Shown: positions 41,411 through 52,438, counted from the stretch's first letter. The stretch is 64,000 nucleotides of DNA from Akkermansiaceae bacterium (GCA_025363295.1 JANYEC010000033.1:34256-98255); one strand, 5' to 3'. Notes: generated by a model not told the origin, from the letters alone. Program-made: numbers and translations.

Positions 41411-42157
41411 TTACGATGCTCCGTGCGCACCGTGATGGTTCACCAGCCACGAGTCCACGGCATCGATAAGCTTTGGATAGTCCTCCTCCCCGAAGGAATG
41501 ACCCGCTCCCGGCAGTTCGATTAAATTTTTCTCACAAGTGGCCACTTCGAAGGCGTCGCGACTGTCTTGAACGGGAACGAGATCGTCAGCCTCACCGTGG
41601 ATCAACAGCCAAGGCTGAGTCACTGATTCCGCAGCGGAAAGGGTGTTATCTATCGAATTGAGATCATCCACAAATCCCTCCGAAAGCGGGCAATCCTCTT
41701 CCTCCCACATCAAGCCGGCACCGGGTAAAACATCGCCGAACTCGCGCTGCACGAAGGCTGCGGTGTGAGTCATTCCCGCCAATGAGATGAGCGTAGAAAT
41801 CCTCATGTCCCGCGCAGCAGTTAGAACACCCACGGCACCGCCCATGCTGTGGCCTACGTAGGCGATTTTAACGTCATTAGAAAGTGTTCCGAGCACCGCC
41901 TGGAGATCGCCGATTTCTTTAGTAATACAAGAATCTTCGAATCGGCCCTCGGAATCGCCATTTCCCGAGTAGGTAAAACGCAAGCAGGGCCATCCCCGCG
42001 CAGCAAGGCCGGTTGCAAGAGCAACAAGCTGCGGGCGGTCTTTGTTTCCCGTCAGCCCATGACCGAGCATCACCAGCGTGTCCGCACGGGTACTGGGGTG
42101 GAAACTGGTATCGATCCGCTCATTCTGGCGGTTTCGGATTTCGCTTAATGTTGTCAT
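41411..42157 (-). CDS. Alpha/beta hydrolase
   Basis: VMLGHGLTGNKDRPQ, IAYVGHSMGGAVGV, LLIHGEADDLVPV. Confidence 0.9.
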   Translation of the reverse strand: MTTLSEIRNRQNERIDTSFHPSTRADTLVMLGHGLTGNKDRPQLVALATGLAARGWPCLRFTYSGNGDSEGRFEDSCITKEIGDLQAVLGTLSNDVKIAYVGHSMGGAVGVLTAARDMRISTLISLAGMTHTAAFVQREFGDVLPGAGLMWEEEDCPLSEGFVDDLNSIDNTLSAAESVTQPWLLIHGEADDLVPVQDSRDAFEVATCEKNLIELPGAGHSFGEEDYPKLIDAVDSWLVNHHGAHGAS

Positions 42158-42169
42158 TGAATATTATAG

Positions 42170-43057
42170 TTAGATCGTGGCTCGATCGGGAAATGTGAGT
42201 TCCGCGATCCCAGACTTGTCGAGCTCGCCAAGTCCGATTTCCTCCATCTTGCGATATTGCGCCTCAGCGGCCTCGGAGAGAGGCACGAGCAGGCCGGCCT
42301 CATGCGCAAGAGCATTCGCGATGCCGCTGTCCTTAGCGGCATGCGCAGCAGAAAAATAACAATCGTGCTCGCGCATAATCATGTCATCACTATCAGTTTC
42401 TAACACCCTAGAATTCGCGCCCGTTTGTGAAAAAACCTCCTTGAGAATCTCCAAATCTAGCCCCAGCGCCGCTCCAAGGCCGAGACCTTCGGCGAGCCCC
42501 GCCGTATTGATGTTCATCACCATGTTCACCAGCGCCTTAATTTTCGCCGCATGGCCGACGGCACCGACGTGGCGGAGTGACGCGGAGATATCGTGGAGAA
42601 GTTCTTGGTGTTTTTCGAAGACCTCAGCATCGCCACCGATCATCAGATAGAGTGTGCCCTGCCGTGCTTGCGGGATGCTAGATGCCATGCTGGCTGCTAG
42701 AGTCGATGCACCCGCGTTCGCCGCTGCCACCGCTGCGAATTCATGGGTGGCTGGGCTGACCGTAGCACAGTTGATAAATGTCCGACCTTCCGCACCTTTT
42801 AAAAGGGATTCATCACCCGTGAAAATTTCGCTCATCGCCTCATCGTCGCTCACCACGGTGAAGATGACATCACAAGCCGCAGTGACTTCTGCTAGAGTCG
42901 CCACGGCCGTGGAACCGAGTTCGAATGCGAGTGACGTCGCGGACGCAGAATGATGGTCAAATATTGCAGCGATCGGATATCCCAAATCCGCCAAATGGCG
43001 GGCGATGTTCGCGCCCATTCGCCCGACACCCACAAATCCCAAAGCAATTTCTTTCAT
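42170..43057 (-). CDS. NAD(P)-dependent 3-hydroxyisobutyrate dehydrogenase-like oxidoreductase
   Basis: ALGFVGVGRMGANIARHLADLGYP; GHAAKIKALVNMVMNINTAGLAEGL. Confidence 0.9.
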   Translation of the reverse strand: MKEIALGFVGVGRMGANIARHLADLGYPIAAIFDHHSASATSLAFELGSTAVATLAEVTAACDVIFTVVSDDEAMSEIFTGDESLLKGAEGRTFINCATVSPATHEFAAVAAANAGASTLAASMASSIPQARQGTLYLMIGGDAEVFEKHQELLHDISASLRHVGAVGHAAKIKALVNMVMNINTAGLAEGLGLGAALGLDLEILKEVFSQTGANSRVLETDSDDMIMREHDCYFSAAHAAKDSGIANALAHEAGLLVPLSEAAEAQYRKMEEIGLGELDKSGIAELTFPDRATI

Positions 43058-43126
43058 CTGCGAAATCTTGGATTCAAAAACTTGGCCGGGCAACTCCTTG
43101 TTTCGGAAACCCAAAATCGAGTTGCA

Positions 43127-43510
43127 TCAGGCAAGCCAATCGCCGCTGCGGAGACGCCGATGTTCGTCAACTTCGCCCAGCCACTCCCAGACCGAGGCGG
43201 GAAGAGTCTCGCCGTCTGGGCGGATCACAGTGGTTTCTACCCGCCGATATTCGGTGCCCTCCGTATCGCCTGCCGAGACGTTTTCAAAACTATCGAGGCT
43301 CCCTAACATTTTTGCATCCACTGCGTAAACTTCGCCAATGATGTCGTCCCCGGCTGGATCGAGAACAAGGCCCGGATACCAGTCGATTTTATACATTTTT
43401 CCTGCAATCCGACCCTCCGTAATGAACTCCGCGCCATCCATGCGGAAATGATTCGAGCCCCCACGGCGGAGAGTGCCATAGACAAAAACCATTTCGCGTG
43501 GAGAGATCAT
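43127..43510 (-). CDS. Gamma-glutamylcyclotransferase family protein
   Basis: MVFVYGTLRRGGSNHFRM; YRRVETTVI. Confidence 0.88.
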   Translation of the reverse strand: MISPREMVFVYGTLRRGGSNHFRMDGAEFITEGRIAGKMYKIDWYPGLVLDPAGDDIIGEVYAVDAKMLGSLDSFENVSAGDTEGTEYRRVETTVIRPDGETLPASVWEWLGEVDEHRRLRSGDWLA

Positions 43511-43530
43511 GAGGATTTGGATGAAAAAAT

Positions 43531-43563
43531 ATTAACCGCAGGTGGACGCAGATTTACGCAAAT
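43531..43563 (+). repeat. Dispersed intergenic repeat copy
   Basis: ATTAACCGCAGGTGGACGCAGATTTACGCAAAT; related copies at 24297 and 50288. Confidence 0.65.
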
Positions 43564-43623
43564 GAAAGAGTAGATGATAAGTTTTTTTCTATCAACTATT
43601 AACCATCCTCTATCAACTCACCT

Positions 43624-44676
43624 TCACTTGTCTGAGCGGTGGCCGAGTTCGTTATCTAACATCTGTTTGAGATCGTCGATGCCGGTGCCTTGATCCGCAG
43701 AGATTGGAATGATGTCGATCTTTGGGAAACGCCCTCGGAAGATTTCGAGATTTTCCGCAGCCCCTTCGAGGTCCATTTTGTTAGCGATGATTTTCCATGG
43801 GAAGCGTGCGAGTTCATCGTCGTATTCCTTGATCTCGCGGCGGAGGATTTCCAGATCAGAGATCGGGTCGCGGCCTTCACTGCCTGCCATGTCGATGACG
43901 AAAAGCAGCACGCGGCAACGAGTGATGTGGCGGAGAAATTCGTGACCGAGGCCGCGGTTTTCATGCGCGCCTTCGATGAGGCCTGGAATGTCCGCGATGG
44001 TGCAGCGGCGGAAACCGGGGAACTCCACCACTCCGACGACCGGCTGAAGCGTCGTGAACGGATAGGAAGCTACTTTCGGCTTCGCATGGGAAAGTGCGCC
44101 GAGCAGTGTGGATTTTCCTGCATTTGGGAAACCCACAAATCCGGCATCGGCGATGCGGCGGAGCTCCAGATAGAATACTGCTTGGTCGCCAGGTGTGCCG
44201 AGTGTGTGCTCGACAGGCGTGCGATTGGTGGCAGTTTTGAAATTCCAGTTGCCTTGGCCAGGTTCGCCGCCTTTGCAGAGCACGAATTCCTGACCGTTTT
44301 CCGTTAGGTCTGCGATGGGTTCGAGGTCGATGCCTTCATCGCCGCGTTCGTATTCCACGGCTTCTTGCACGGTCACGGCGTTGCTGCGATAAACGACGGT
44401 GCCGGGCGGGACCTTGCCGATGACTTGCTTGCCACTTTTCCCGGTTTTCCGGCCACCCGCGCCGTTTTTCCCGTCCTCAGCGATGAGTTTCGGATCGTAG
44501 TGGTAAGCGCGAAGATTGTCGGTAGAAGGATCCACCACGAGGATGATATCGCCGCCGCCGCCGCCGTCGCCGCCGTCGGGTCCGCCACGCGGGACAAATT
44601 TTTCCCGACGCCAAGAAACAACGCCGTTTCCGCCGTCGCCCGCTTTGGCGAAAATCCGTATGTGGTCGATAAACAT
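43624..44676 (-). CDS. obgE: GTPase Obg/CgtA
   Basis: MFIDHIRIFAKAGDGGNGVVSWRREKFVPRGGPDGGDGG; FVGFPNAGKSTLLGAL. Start refined to 44676. Confidence 0.96.
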   Translation of the reverse strand: MFIDHIRIFAKAGDGGNGVVSWRREKFVPRGGPDGGDGGGGGDIILVVDPSTDNLRAYHYDPKLIAEDGKNGAGGRKTGKSGKQVIGKVPPGTVVYRSNAVTVQEAVEYERGDEGIDLEPIADLTENGQEFVLCKGGEPGQGNWNFKTATNRTPVEHTLGTPGDQAVFYLELRRIADAGFVGFPNAGKSTLLGALSHAKPKVASYPFTTLQPVVGVVEFPGFRRCTIADIPGLIEGAHENRGLGHEFLRHITRCRVLLFVIDMAGSEGRDPISDLEILRREIKEYDDELARFPWKIIANKMDLEGAAENLEIFRGRFPKIDIIPISADQGTGIDDLKQMLDNELGHRSDK

Positions 44677-44868
44677 GGTGGCACAGTTGCCATCCGAACC
44701 GATATGGTCAACGGCAATGGTAAGCGCGAGCGCGATTTCATGCGGAGCCGAGGCAACTTTGGTGGTGAAGAGCGGCGTTGTTCGGAGAAAGTTGCTAGAC
44801 CGGCCTAATGGGTTGGTTTTCCACCCGATTTTCCTTCCGAGATCGGCGGGTTCTGCTTCAATCCGCGC

Positions 44869-45354
44869 ATGAAATCGCCCTTTGCTGCACTTTCGATGAT
44901 GCTCGCTATTGCAGTCGCGCCCAATTTGCTTGCGAGCGGAAAGCCGGAAATCAAGACAGCGGTGTCGTTTCACATGGAGACGGACGCGACGGACAATCCA
45001 AAGATGATTTTTCCGCAGTTGGCGAATGGACAGACCCGCTACTTCCGCCGAATGCCGGAGATCACTATCAAGGATATCGTTTCGTTCCGCCCTTTTCCAT
45101 CAGATGTGGGGGAGGAATATGGAATCGTTTTCCAACTCAAGAGCAACGCCGTGAACCGATTGGCTGCAATCACGAACACAAATCAGGGAAAATGGCTCAT
45201 CTCCCAAGTCAATGGCCGCGTGGTGGACGGTGTGCTCATCGATAAGACCATCAATGATGGCTTCATCGTGATTTGGAAAGGCGTGACCTTGGATGACCTA
45301 ACTCTTTTGGATAAAACCCTACCCCGCACCGGAGCCGAGAAGAAGAAGAAATAA
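44869..45354 (+). CDS. Secreted hypothetical protein
   Basis: Signal-peptide-like N-terminus (MKSPFAALSMMLAIAVAPNLLASG); no recognised domain. Confidence 0.65.
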   Translation: MKSPFAALSMMLAIAVAPNLLASGKPEIKTAVSFHMETDATDNPKMIFPQLANGQTRYFRRMPEITIKDIVSFRPFPSDVGEEYGIVFQLKSNAVNRLAAITNTNQGKWLISQVNGRVVDGVLIDKTINDGFIVIWKGVTLDDLTLLDKTLPRTGAEKKKK

Positions 45355-45370
45355 GCGTCACCTCTCTCGC

Positions 45371-46438
45371 ATGACCCGAATTTTCGCCCTGATCCTGTCG
45401 CTGGTCGCCGCCGTGCCTGCCAGCCCTATCGATCTCCGACTCCCCACCGAAAACCAGCACCTCTTTACCGGGGAAATGGACCAGTTTTTCATGTATGTGG
45501 ACCGCACTTTTGAGGGCCAAATGTCTAAGCCTTGGGAAGCTGGCACGTTCGGCTTCGTCCGCAATGAGACCCGTATCAACGGTCAGGTGGTCTGCACGAA
45601 ATTCCATGAAGGCATCGACATCGCACCCGTCAAACGCGATCAGGCGGGGAATTCGTTAGATATGGTTTCTAGCATTGCAGACGGCCGCGTGGTCCACATC
45701 AGCCCACTCGCCGGCCGTAGTAATTATGGCAAATATGTGGTCGTTGAACATCATTGGGAAAACTCGCTCATCTACTCGCTCTACGCCCATCTTGCTGAAA
45801 TCACCTGCAATCCTGGCGATCCCGTAAAGGCGGGCTCGGTGCTAGGCCGCATGGGCTTTACGGGCGCGGGGATCGATCGCACCCGTGCCCACTGCCACCT
45901 TGAGTTAGCGATGTTGATGAGCATGAACTACGAGGATTGGAATAAATCCTGCGGCGGCGGCGGCGAGAACTATCAGGGGATATTCAATGGCATGAATCTA
46001 ACCGGCTGTGAAGTCTCACGGTTTTTCATCGAGCAAAAAGCGAATCCTGAGCTTCAGTTCAGCGAGTTCATTGCTTCAACGCCCGTCTATTTCAAAGTAA
46101 CGGTCCCCATGAAGGAGACTCCAGATTTCGTTAAACGCCACCCATGGATTAGCCATGGTAGCAGCGAGGGAGCGACCTCATGGGAAATAAGCTTCAGCGC
46201 CACAGGCATGCCCATCGCCTTTTCCCCCAGCAAACGTGAAATGGCCGCTCCCGCCCTGACTTCGGTCCGGCCCTCCACTATTCCCCACCGCTACCTCACC
46301 CGCGGCCTTGTCAACGGTGAGGGGAATCAAGCCGTTCTCACTCAGGCCGGCCTTCGGCTCGTCGCGCTTCTCACCGATACATTTCCTATAACTCCATTAT
46401 CCCATGCCCCCGTCTCAGCCGAACACGATCCTCGATAA
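45371..46438 (+). CDS. M23 (LytM) family metallopeptidase, secreted
   Basis: HEGIDIAPVK...IADGRVVHIS...GKYVVVEH...YSLYAHLAEI...HCHLEL. Confidence 0.87.
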   Translation: MTRIFALILSLVAAVPASPIDLRLPTENQHLFTGEMDQFFMYVDRTFEGQMSKPWEAGTFGFVRNETRINGQVVCTKFHEGIDIAPVKRDQAGNSLDMVSSIADGRVVHISPLAGRSNYGKYVVVEHHWENSLIYSLYAHLAEITCNPGDPVKAGSVLGRMGFTGAGIDRTRAHCHLELAMLMSMNYEDWNKSCGGGGENYQGIFNGMNLTGCEVSRFFIEQKANPELQFSEFIASTPVYFKVTVPMKETPDFVKRHPWISHGSSEGATSWEISFSATGMPIAFSPSKREMAAPALTSVRPSTIPHRYLTRGLVNGEGNQAVLTQAGLRLVALLTDTFPITPLSHAPVSAEHDPR

Positions 46439-46880
46439 ACTTACCTCCCTCGGACTCACCCTCCCTGCTGTCCCCTCCCCCGTCGCCGCTTACGTCAACT
46501 GCGTGCGCAGTGGAAATCTCCTATTTCTATCAGGTGGTTTGCCAATCGACGGCGACAAAAAAGTCATTGGTAAGGTCCCCACAGATGTCTCTATCGAAGA
46601 AGCGAAAGAAGGTGCCCGCATGATCATCCTCAATCGTCTCGCCGTCATTCAAAACGAGATTGGCTCGCTTGATCGGGTGACACAAATTGTGGCCCTCACG
46701 GGTTTCGTCAACTCCGAGCCCGATTTCTACGGCCACCCACAAGTGATGAATGGAGCATCCGAATTGTTAGTAGAAATTTTCGGCGACAAAGGAAAACACT
46801 CACGTACCGCCCTCGGTGCCGCCGCCCTGCCGCTTAACGTCGCCGTCGAAATCAATCTCATCGTCGAAGTGAAAGCCTGA
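46404..46880 (+). CDS. RidA family protein
   Basis: [47 protein letters not shown]. Confidence 0.92.
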   Translation: MPPSQPNTILDKLTSLGLTLPAVPSPVAAYVNCVRSGNLLFLSGGLPIDGDKKVIGKVPTDVSIEEAKEGARMIILNRLAVIQNEIGSLDRVTQIVALTGFVNSEPDFYGHPQVMNGASELLVEIFGDKGKHSRTALGAAALPLNVAVEINLIVEVKA

Positions 46881-46899
46881 ACTCACTCCGGCCTTCGCG

Positions 46900-49026
46900 A
46901 TGTCTGTCCCTTCCGCCACTTCGAAACCCCTTGTGATGACGCCTCATCAGGCGCTCAAGCAGTATTTCGGTTTTAATGGGTTTCTCGAAGGCCAAGAAGA
47001 AGTCATCCACGAAATCACTTCCGGCCGGGATGGCCTCGTGGTGATGCCCACGGGCGGCGGCAAGTCGCTCTGTTTCCAAATCCCCGCGCTCTGCTTCGGC
47101 GGTGTCACGCTCGTGATTTCCCCGCTCATCGCCTTGATGAAAGATCAGGTAGATGCACTCGTTGCACGGGGCATTGCTGCCACGGTCATCAATTCCACGC
47201 TGTCATGGCCGGAGCAAAAGGAGCGGCTCGATGGGATGCGTGCGGGGAAATATAAACTCGTCTATGTCGCGCCCGAACGCTTCCGCGCGGAGAGTTTTCT
47301 GAATGCTCTAACTGGCATCGAGATTTCGCTCTTCGCCGTAGATGAAGCGCACTGTCTCAGCCAGTGGGGCCACGATTTCCGGCCCGATTATCTGCGGCTT
47401 GGTAAATCGCTAGAAAAAATTGGTAGGCCTCAATGCGTCGCTCTAACCGCCACCGCCACCCCCATTGTCCGAGATGACATCACGAAGGTGCTTGCTCTGC
47501 GAAATCCCTTCGAGCGAGTCAGCGGATTTTCCCGACCGAATCTATCACTTACGATTTCCGCCATCGACAAGGCCGCCCAAAAGGACGAGCGCATGAAGGC
47601 GGTGATCGCTGCTCATAAAACCGGCATCGTCTATTGTGCCACGCGAAAAAAAGTCGATGCCGTCTCCGAGACTCTCGCGAGCTGGGGCATCAAATGCGTG
47701 GCTTATCACGGCGGTCTATCCGATCAAGAACGTGAGCGCGCCCAAGAAATTTTCATCAGCCGCAAGGCGGACGTTGCGATTGCCACCAACGCTTTTGGCA
47801 TGGGCATCGACCGTTCAGACGTGCGTTTTGTGATCCACTACGAAGTCCCCGGCAGCGTCGAGGCTTACTATCAGGAAGCTGGCCGCGCCGGTCGCGATGG
47901 TGAGGCTGCCGTCTGCGAGCTGCTCTTCAACTACGCAGATACCCGCACCCAAGAGTTTTTCATCGATGGCGCGAACCCAAATCCCACGGTCATCCGCTCA
48001 ATCTATCAATACCTGCTCAACGATGCGGACCGCGAATTCGAGGTCCACCGCACGCTCGACGAAATCGCCGAAGGGGCCGATGTGAAAAACTCCATGTCCG
48101 TCGGCAGCGCAATGGCGATCCTCGCACGCAGCGGCTACGTCGAGCGTTTCGATATTCCGAAAAAACGCATGAAAGGCACTCGTCTTCTCCGGCCCGATGT
48201 GCTCACCAGCCAACTTAAGTTAGACGAGGCTGCCATCGAGGAAAAGGACCGTCGGGATCGCGAAAAACTCAAGGCCATGGTGGAGATGTGTTACTCGCGC
48301 GTCTGTCGGCAAAAGTGGATTCTGATGTATTTCGGCGAGGACGACGCGGGCGTCTGCGGCTCCTGCGATGTCTGTCGCGATGAAGGCTCTGGCGAGTCCC
48401 GCGCCCCTACACCCGAGGAGGAAATCACAGTGCGAAAAGCCCTCAGCGGCGTCGCCCGCATGTCTCGCCGCACGTCACATGGCTGGGAACCGAAATTTGG
48501 CCGCGGGCGCATTGTCCAGATGTTAGCAGGGAGTAAGTCCCAGGAAATCATCAGCGCCCGCCTCGACCAGCTCACCACCTACGGCATTTTAAGGGAAAAA
48601 GGCGCAGGCTACCTTAACAGCCTCATGCGGTCCCTCGCTGATGGCGGATTGGTCCAGACAGTCACGGGAGAATTTCCACTCATGACGCTCACCATGCTCG
48701 GCGACAAAGTCATGCGCGGCACAGTTTCCTATCAGCTCGTCTGGCCCGATCCCGAGGCTGGAAAAAAAGAAACCGCCCTCAAGGACCACGGCCTAGACGG
48801 CCAGCTCTACTCCATGATGCGCGATCACCGGGCCCGCATCGCCAAGCGTGAGGACGTCCCCCCTTACGTCATTTTCAACAATAAAACTCTCGAAGCTCTC
48901 GCCCGCTATCAGCCGATCAACACTGAGGAGGCCCTCCATATCCCCGGCATTGGCACAGCAAAAATCCAGCGCTATGCCGAACCGTTTCTGGAAATGATCC
49001 GAGTTTGGAAAAAATCGCGCCACTAA
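46900..49026 (+). CDS. recQ: ATP-dependent DNA helicase RecQ
   Basis: [75 protein letters not shown]-terminal HRDC-like region. Confidence 0.96.
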   Translation: MSVPSATSKPLVMTPHQALKQYFGFNGFLEGQEEVIHEITSGRDGLVVMPTGGGKSLCFQIPALCFGGVTLVISPLIALMKDQVDALVARGIAATVINSTLSWPEQKERLDGMRAGKYKLVYVAPERFRAESFLNALTGIEISLFAVDEAHCLSQWGHDFRPDYLRLGKSLEKIGRPQCVALTATATPIVRDDITKVLALRNPFERVSGFSRPNLSLTISAIDKAAQKDERMKAVIAAHKTGIVYCATRKKVDAVSETLASWGIKCVAYHGGLSDQERERAQEIFISRKADVAIATNAFGMGIDRSDVRFVIHYEVPGSVEAYYQEAGRAGRDGEAAVCELLFNYADTRTQEFFIDGANPNPTVIRSIYQYLLNDADREFEVHRTLDEIAEGADVKNSMSVGSAMAILARSGYVERFDIPKKRMKGTRLLRPDVLTSQLKLDEAAIEEKDRRDREKLKAMVEMCYSRVCRQKWILMYFGEDDAGVCGSCDVCRDEGSGESRAPTPEEEITVRKALSGVARMSRRTSHGWEPKFGRGRIVQMLAGSKSQEIISARLDQLTTYGILREKGAGYLNSLMRSLADGGLVQTVTGEFPLMTLTMLGDKVMRGTVSYQLVWPDPEAGKKETALKDHGLDGQLYSMMRDHRARIAKREDVPPYVIFNNKTLEALARYQPINTEEALHIPGIGTAKIQRYAEPFLEMIRVWKKSRH

Positions 49027-49077
49027 GCTGCCGCAGCTTGGGCTTTAAGGGAAAAGCAACGTTGACCTACTGCATGT

Positions 49078-49093
49078 GCTACATCAGTGTAGC
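49078..49093. promoter_or_regulatory. Inverted repeat just upstream of antitoxin ATG, candidate autoregulatory operator
   Basis: GCTACA-TCAG-TGTAGC, ending 3 bp before ATG 49097. Confidence 0.5.
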
Positions 49094-49096
49094 CAT

Positions 49097-49348
49097 ATGA
49101 GAACCGCCACAGTCCGCGATCTTCGTAATCATTATTCCAGCCTCTTGAGCTGGATCAGTGCTGGTGAAGAGATCGTTATCACACAGCGAGGAAAGCCAAT
49201 TGCAAGGCTCATTCCTGAAAAGCCCGCAGAACCAGAAAAAGTCAGCTGGGCGGACAGTCCAGCGGTCAAACGTGATCGAACGGGTGAAAAAATGCTCACC
49301 GCCCAGGAATCTCTGGATCTCATCCATGAAGCCGCCAGCAAATGGTGA
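49097..49348 (+). CDS. Type II antitoxin, Phd/YefM family
   Basis: TVRDLRNHYSSLLSWISAGEEIVITQRGKPIARLIP. Confidence 0.9.
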   Translation: MRTATVRDLRNHYSSLLSWISAGEEIVITQRGKPIARLIPEKPAEPEKVSWADSPAVKRDRTGEKMLTAQESLDLIHEAASKW

Positions 49349-49776
49349 TCTCTGCCGATACCAGCTTCCTATTCTCACTATACGGGAACGATTCCAAAAC
49401 ATCCGATGCGGTGAAGTGGAGCGCACAAAACAGTTCGGAAATATGGATCACCAAGCTAACCCGTTTCGAGTTGATCAACGCACTTCGTTTCGCTGAGTGC
49501 CGACGTTTTATTAAAATCGGCGATTCCGACCTCTTCGCGGCCGATTTTCTAACGGACATCAAGGATGGAAGACTGGTCGAGCGATTCTGCGATTTTGAGG
49601 ACGTCCTTGTCGAATCTTCCCGTCTATCTCTCGCCCACACCCTCACCGGCGGCCATCGCGGATTCGATATCCTTCACGTCGCCGCAGCAAAAATCATCGG
49701 AGCCACCCATTTTCTAACGTTCGACATGAACCAAAAAAAACTCGCGCAACTTGATGGCCTTATCGCTCCTCTCTAA
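49342..49776 (+). CDS. PIN-domain toxin (VapC-like)
   Basis: MVISADTSFLFSLYGND; HRGFDILHVAAAKIIGATHFLTFD acidic residues; overlaps the antitoxin stop. Confidence 0.87.
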   Translation: MVISADTSFLFSLYGNDSKTSDAVKWSAQNSSEIWITKLTRFELINALRFAECRRFIKIGDSDLFAADFLTDIKDGRLVERFCDFEDVLVESSRLSLAHTLTGGHRGFDILHVAAAKIIGATHFLTFDMNQKKLAQLDGLIAPL

Positions 49777-49779
49777 CTC

Positions 49780-50283
49780 ATGCGCATCCTCTCCATCGAC
49801 CCCGCAGTTAGAAACACGGGCTACGCTGTGCTCGAAGGTGATCCGCGCAAGCCTACCGTGCTCGCCTTCGATGTGATTTCGATCCCAAAGTCCATCCCAC
49901 AATCCGCCGCGCTCTCCGCGATCCGCACTCACCTCGTCAACATTATCCAGAAATTCCAACCCGATGAAGTTGCCGTCGAAGGCATCATCTATGTGCAATC
50001 CCACCAGACCGCGATTTCAATGGGAGCCGCCCGCGCCGCCGCACTTATCGCCGCCGCCGATCACGGGCTAAAAGTTTATGAATACTCTCCGAAGAAGGTG
50101 AAGATGGCCGTTGTCGGGAATGGCAACGCGGACAAAGGGCAAGTCGCCTTCATGGTCCGCGCCATCCTCGGCCTCGCCGAAACCCCGCCCTCCGATGCCG
50201 CCGATGCCCTTGCCATCGGCATGGCTCACCTCCAAGCTTCTGATCCGCTCAAAGCGAAACTCCTCGAACGCAGGCTGATTTAA
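49780..50283 (+). CDS. ruvC: Crossover junction endodeoxyribonuclease RuvC
   Basis: ILSIDPAVRNTGYAVLEG; VEGIIYVQSHQTAISMGAARAAAL; DAADALAIGMAH. Confidence 0.88.
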   Translation: MRILSIDPAVRNTGYAVLEGDPRKPTVLAFDVISIPKSIPQSAALSAIRTHLVNIIQKFQPDEVAVEGIIYVQSHQTAISMGAARAAALIAAADHGLKVYEYSPKKVKMAVVGNGNADKGQVAFMVRAILGLAETPPSDAADALAIGMAHLQASDPLKAKLLERRLI

Positions 50284-50287
50284 GATT

Positions 50288-50310
50288 GATTAAACAGCAG
50301 ATGGACGCAG
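50288..50310 (+). repeat. Dispersed intergenic repeat copy (short)
   Basis: ATTAAACAGCAGATGGACGCAGG; matches the 43531 copy. Confidence 0.5.
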
Positions 50311-50335
50311 GGGTTAAAAAACTCTTCCTCTGAAA

Positions 50336-50959
50336 ATGCTAGAAATCAAACATCTCCCCGGCCTCATCGCTTACGAAGACGGCCTGCGGATTCAGGAAGA
50401 AAGGGTCGCCGCTATTCTATCAGGAACAAGTGGCGATACGATTTTGCTGCTAGAGCACCAGCCCGTTTACACCATCGGCCGTCTGCGCGACAGGTCTTCT
50501 CTCCGCGATCCAGCAGTGCTACCCTACCCCGTTCACGAAACGAACCGCGGTGGCCAAGCCACCTATCACGGGCCCGGCCAGCTCGTGGGCTACCCGATTC
50601 TCGATCTCACTCCGCGCAATAAAGATCTCCACGAACACCTGCGGAAACTCGAAGACGCGCTCATCCGCGCCAGCGCCCGCTTCGGCGTGAATGCAGGCCG
50701 CCGCGATGGACTCACCGGCGTATGGTTAGATAACCGCAAGCTCGCGTCCATTGGAGTAGGCGTTAGAAAATGGATTAGCATGCACGGCTTCGCGATCAAT
50801 ATCACAAACGAGTGCCTACCGCCGTTTTTCGCCATTACCCCCTGCGGCTTAGACGGCGTGAGCATGAGCAGTTTGGAAAAAGAAGCGGGGCGTCCGATTA
50901 GCATCCAAGAAGCCTCCGCCGTCATCAGCGAAGAACTGCGGAGTTTGTTCGAACTTTAG
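50336..50959 (+). CDS. lipB: Lipoyl(octanoyl) transferase
   Basis: RGGQATYHGPGQLVGYPILDL; KLASIGVGVRKWISMHGFAINI. Confidence 0.95.
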   Translation: MLEIKHLPGLIAYEDGLRIQEERVAAILSGTSGDTILLLEHQPVYTIGRLRDRSSLRDPAVLPYPVHETNRGGQATYHGPGQLVGYPILDLTPRNKDLHEHLRKLEDALIRASARFGVNAGRRDGLTGVWLDNRKLASIGVGVRKWISMHGFAINITNECLPPFFAITPCGLDGVSMSSLEKEAGRPISIQEASAVISEELRSLFEL

Positions 50960-50968
50960 CAACCGCAT

Positions 50969-52432
50969 TCAAGCGAACAAATCTGTCACCACTTTCGCGG
51001 GTTCCACGCCGGTGAGCCTTTGGTCGAGGCCCTGGAACTTGAAACTGAGCCGCTCGTGTTCGAGGCCGAGGGCGTGCAGAATGGTGGCATGAAGGTCCCG
51101 AATGTGGACGGGATTCTTGACGATGTTATAAGACATTTCATCAGTTTCCCCATACACTTGGCCGCCTTTGATGCCGCCGCCGGCCATCCAAATGGTGAAG
51201 CAGCGAGGGTGGTGATCGCGACCGTAGTCGGTCTCGGTGAGTTTCCCTTGCGAATAGATTGTTCTCCCAAATTCACCGCCCCAGACAACGAGTGTATCCT
51301 CTAACATACCTCGCTGTTTTAAATCTTTGATCAGGCCGTAACAACCCTGATCCACATCCTTGCACTGCGAGGCGAGGTCGCGGGGGAGATCACCGTGTTG
51401 GTCCCAGCCACGGTGGAAAATCTGCACGAAGCGGACGCCGCGCTCGGCGAGTCGGCGGGCCATAATCGCCGAGTTCGCGAAAGTCCCGCGGGTCTTGCTG
51501 TCCGGTCCGTAGAGTTGATAGGTGCTCTCAGGCTCGGAAGTTAGATCCGTGAGCTCTGGCACAGAAGCCTGCATTCGAAATGCCATTTCATACTGTTGGA
51601 TGCGGTTTTCAATCTCCGGATCGCCGACGGCCGAAAATGACCGGCGGTTCAAATCGTTGAGTCCATCGAGCATGTTGCGGCGAGTTTCCCGAGAAATCCC
51701 CGCAGTATCTTTCAGGAATAAAACAGGGTCGCCGAGCGAACGAAGCGCTACTCCCGCGTATTTGCCGGGAAGATAACCGGAACCCCACAAGCGCGAGGAA
51801 ATCGCCTGGACGTTAGAAAATGGCGAGGAATGCGTGGCATGCAGCACGACGAACGATGGCAGCTCCTTATTCATCGAGCCAAGGCCATAAGACAACCACG
51901 AGCCGATAGAAGCTTTTCCCGCTTGCATCGATCCGGTGCAAATCAATTGGTTCGCAGGTTCGTGGTTGATCGCATCCGTGTGCATCGACTTAATGATGCA
52001 GATGTCGTCCACCATTTTCGCCGTCCATGGCAGAAGCTCGCTGACCCACGCACCGGATTGGCCGTGCTGTTGGAATTTGAAAATCGAGGGAGCTAACGGA
52101 AAGCTCGCTTGGCCGGACGTCATCCCTGTTAGGCGCTGACCCTGCTCTTTCAGCCAGGTGTTAAGATCCTCCTTAAAGCGCTTTTGTAAGTCCGGTTTGT
52201 AGTCGAAAAGATCGAGCTGGGACGGCGCGCCAATGAGCGAAATATAGATCACGCGTTTCGCTTTCGGCGCGATTTGCGGCAACATGTCATTGATGCCAGA
52301 AAGGCTCTCCGCTGCCGAGATCCCGCGTTTGCCAAGCAAGGAGGCGAGCGCGGCCATCCCCAGACCCGTCCCAGACTTGCGAAAAAACTGGCGGCGGCTG
52401 TAGGCTGCGTTGTGCAGTTCGATTGGATTCAT
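50969..52432 (-). CDS. DUF1501 protein, predicted Tat-exported
   Basis: [29 protein letters not shown]...[21 protein letters not shown]. Confidence 0.93.
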   Translation of the reverse strand: MNPIELHNAAYSRRQFFRKSGTGLGMAALASLLGKRGISAAESLSGINDMLPQIAPKAKRVIYISLIGAPSQLDLFDYKPDLQKRFKEDLNTWLKEQGQRLTGMTSGQASFPLAPSIFKFQQHGQSGAWVSELLPWTAKMVDDICIIKSMHTDAINHEPANQLICTGSMQAGKASIGSWLSYGLGSMNKELPSFVVLHATHSSPFSNVQAISSRLWGSGYLPGKYAGVALRSLGDPVLFLKDTAGISRETRRNMLDGLNDLNRRSFSAVGDPEIENRIQQYEMAFRMQASVPELTDLTSEPESTYQLYGPDSKTRGTFANSAIMARRLAERGVRFVQIFHRGWDQHGDLPRDLASQCKDVDQGCYGLIKDLKQRGMLEDTLVVWGGEFGRTIYSQGKLTETDYGRDHHPRCFTIWMAGGGIKGGQVYGETDEMSYNIVKNPVHIRDLHATILHALGLEHERLSFKFQGLDQRLTGVEPAKVVTDLFA

Positions 52433-52438
52433 CGTGAT

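Noticed and set aside
43590-43620. Short direct repeats CTATCAACT...CTATCAACT
   Set aside because: Two adjacent copies of a 9-mer in an AT-rich spacer; not a CRISPR array and too small to interpret alone.
43690-44307. 205 aa plus-strand ORF
   Set aside because: Antisense to the well-supported obgE gene.
44560-44600. GCCGCCGCCGCCGTCGCCGCC microsatellite-like run
   Set aside because: Encodes the conserved Gly-rich N-terminal loop of Obg; explained by protein sequence.
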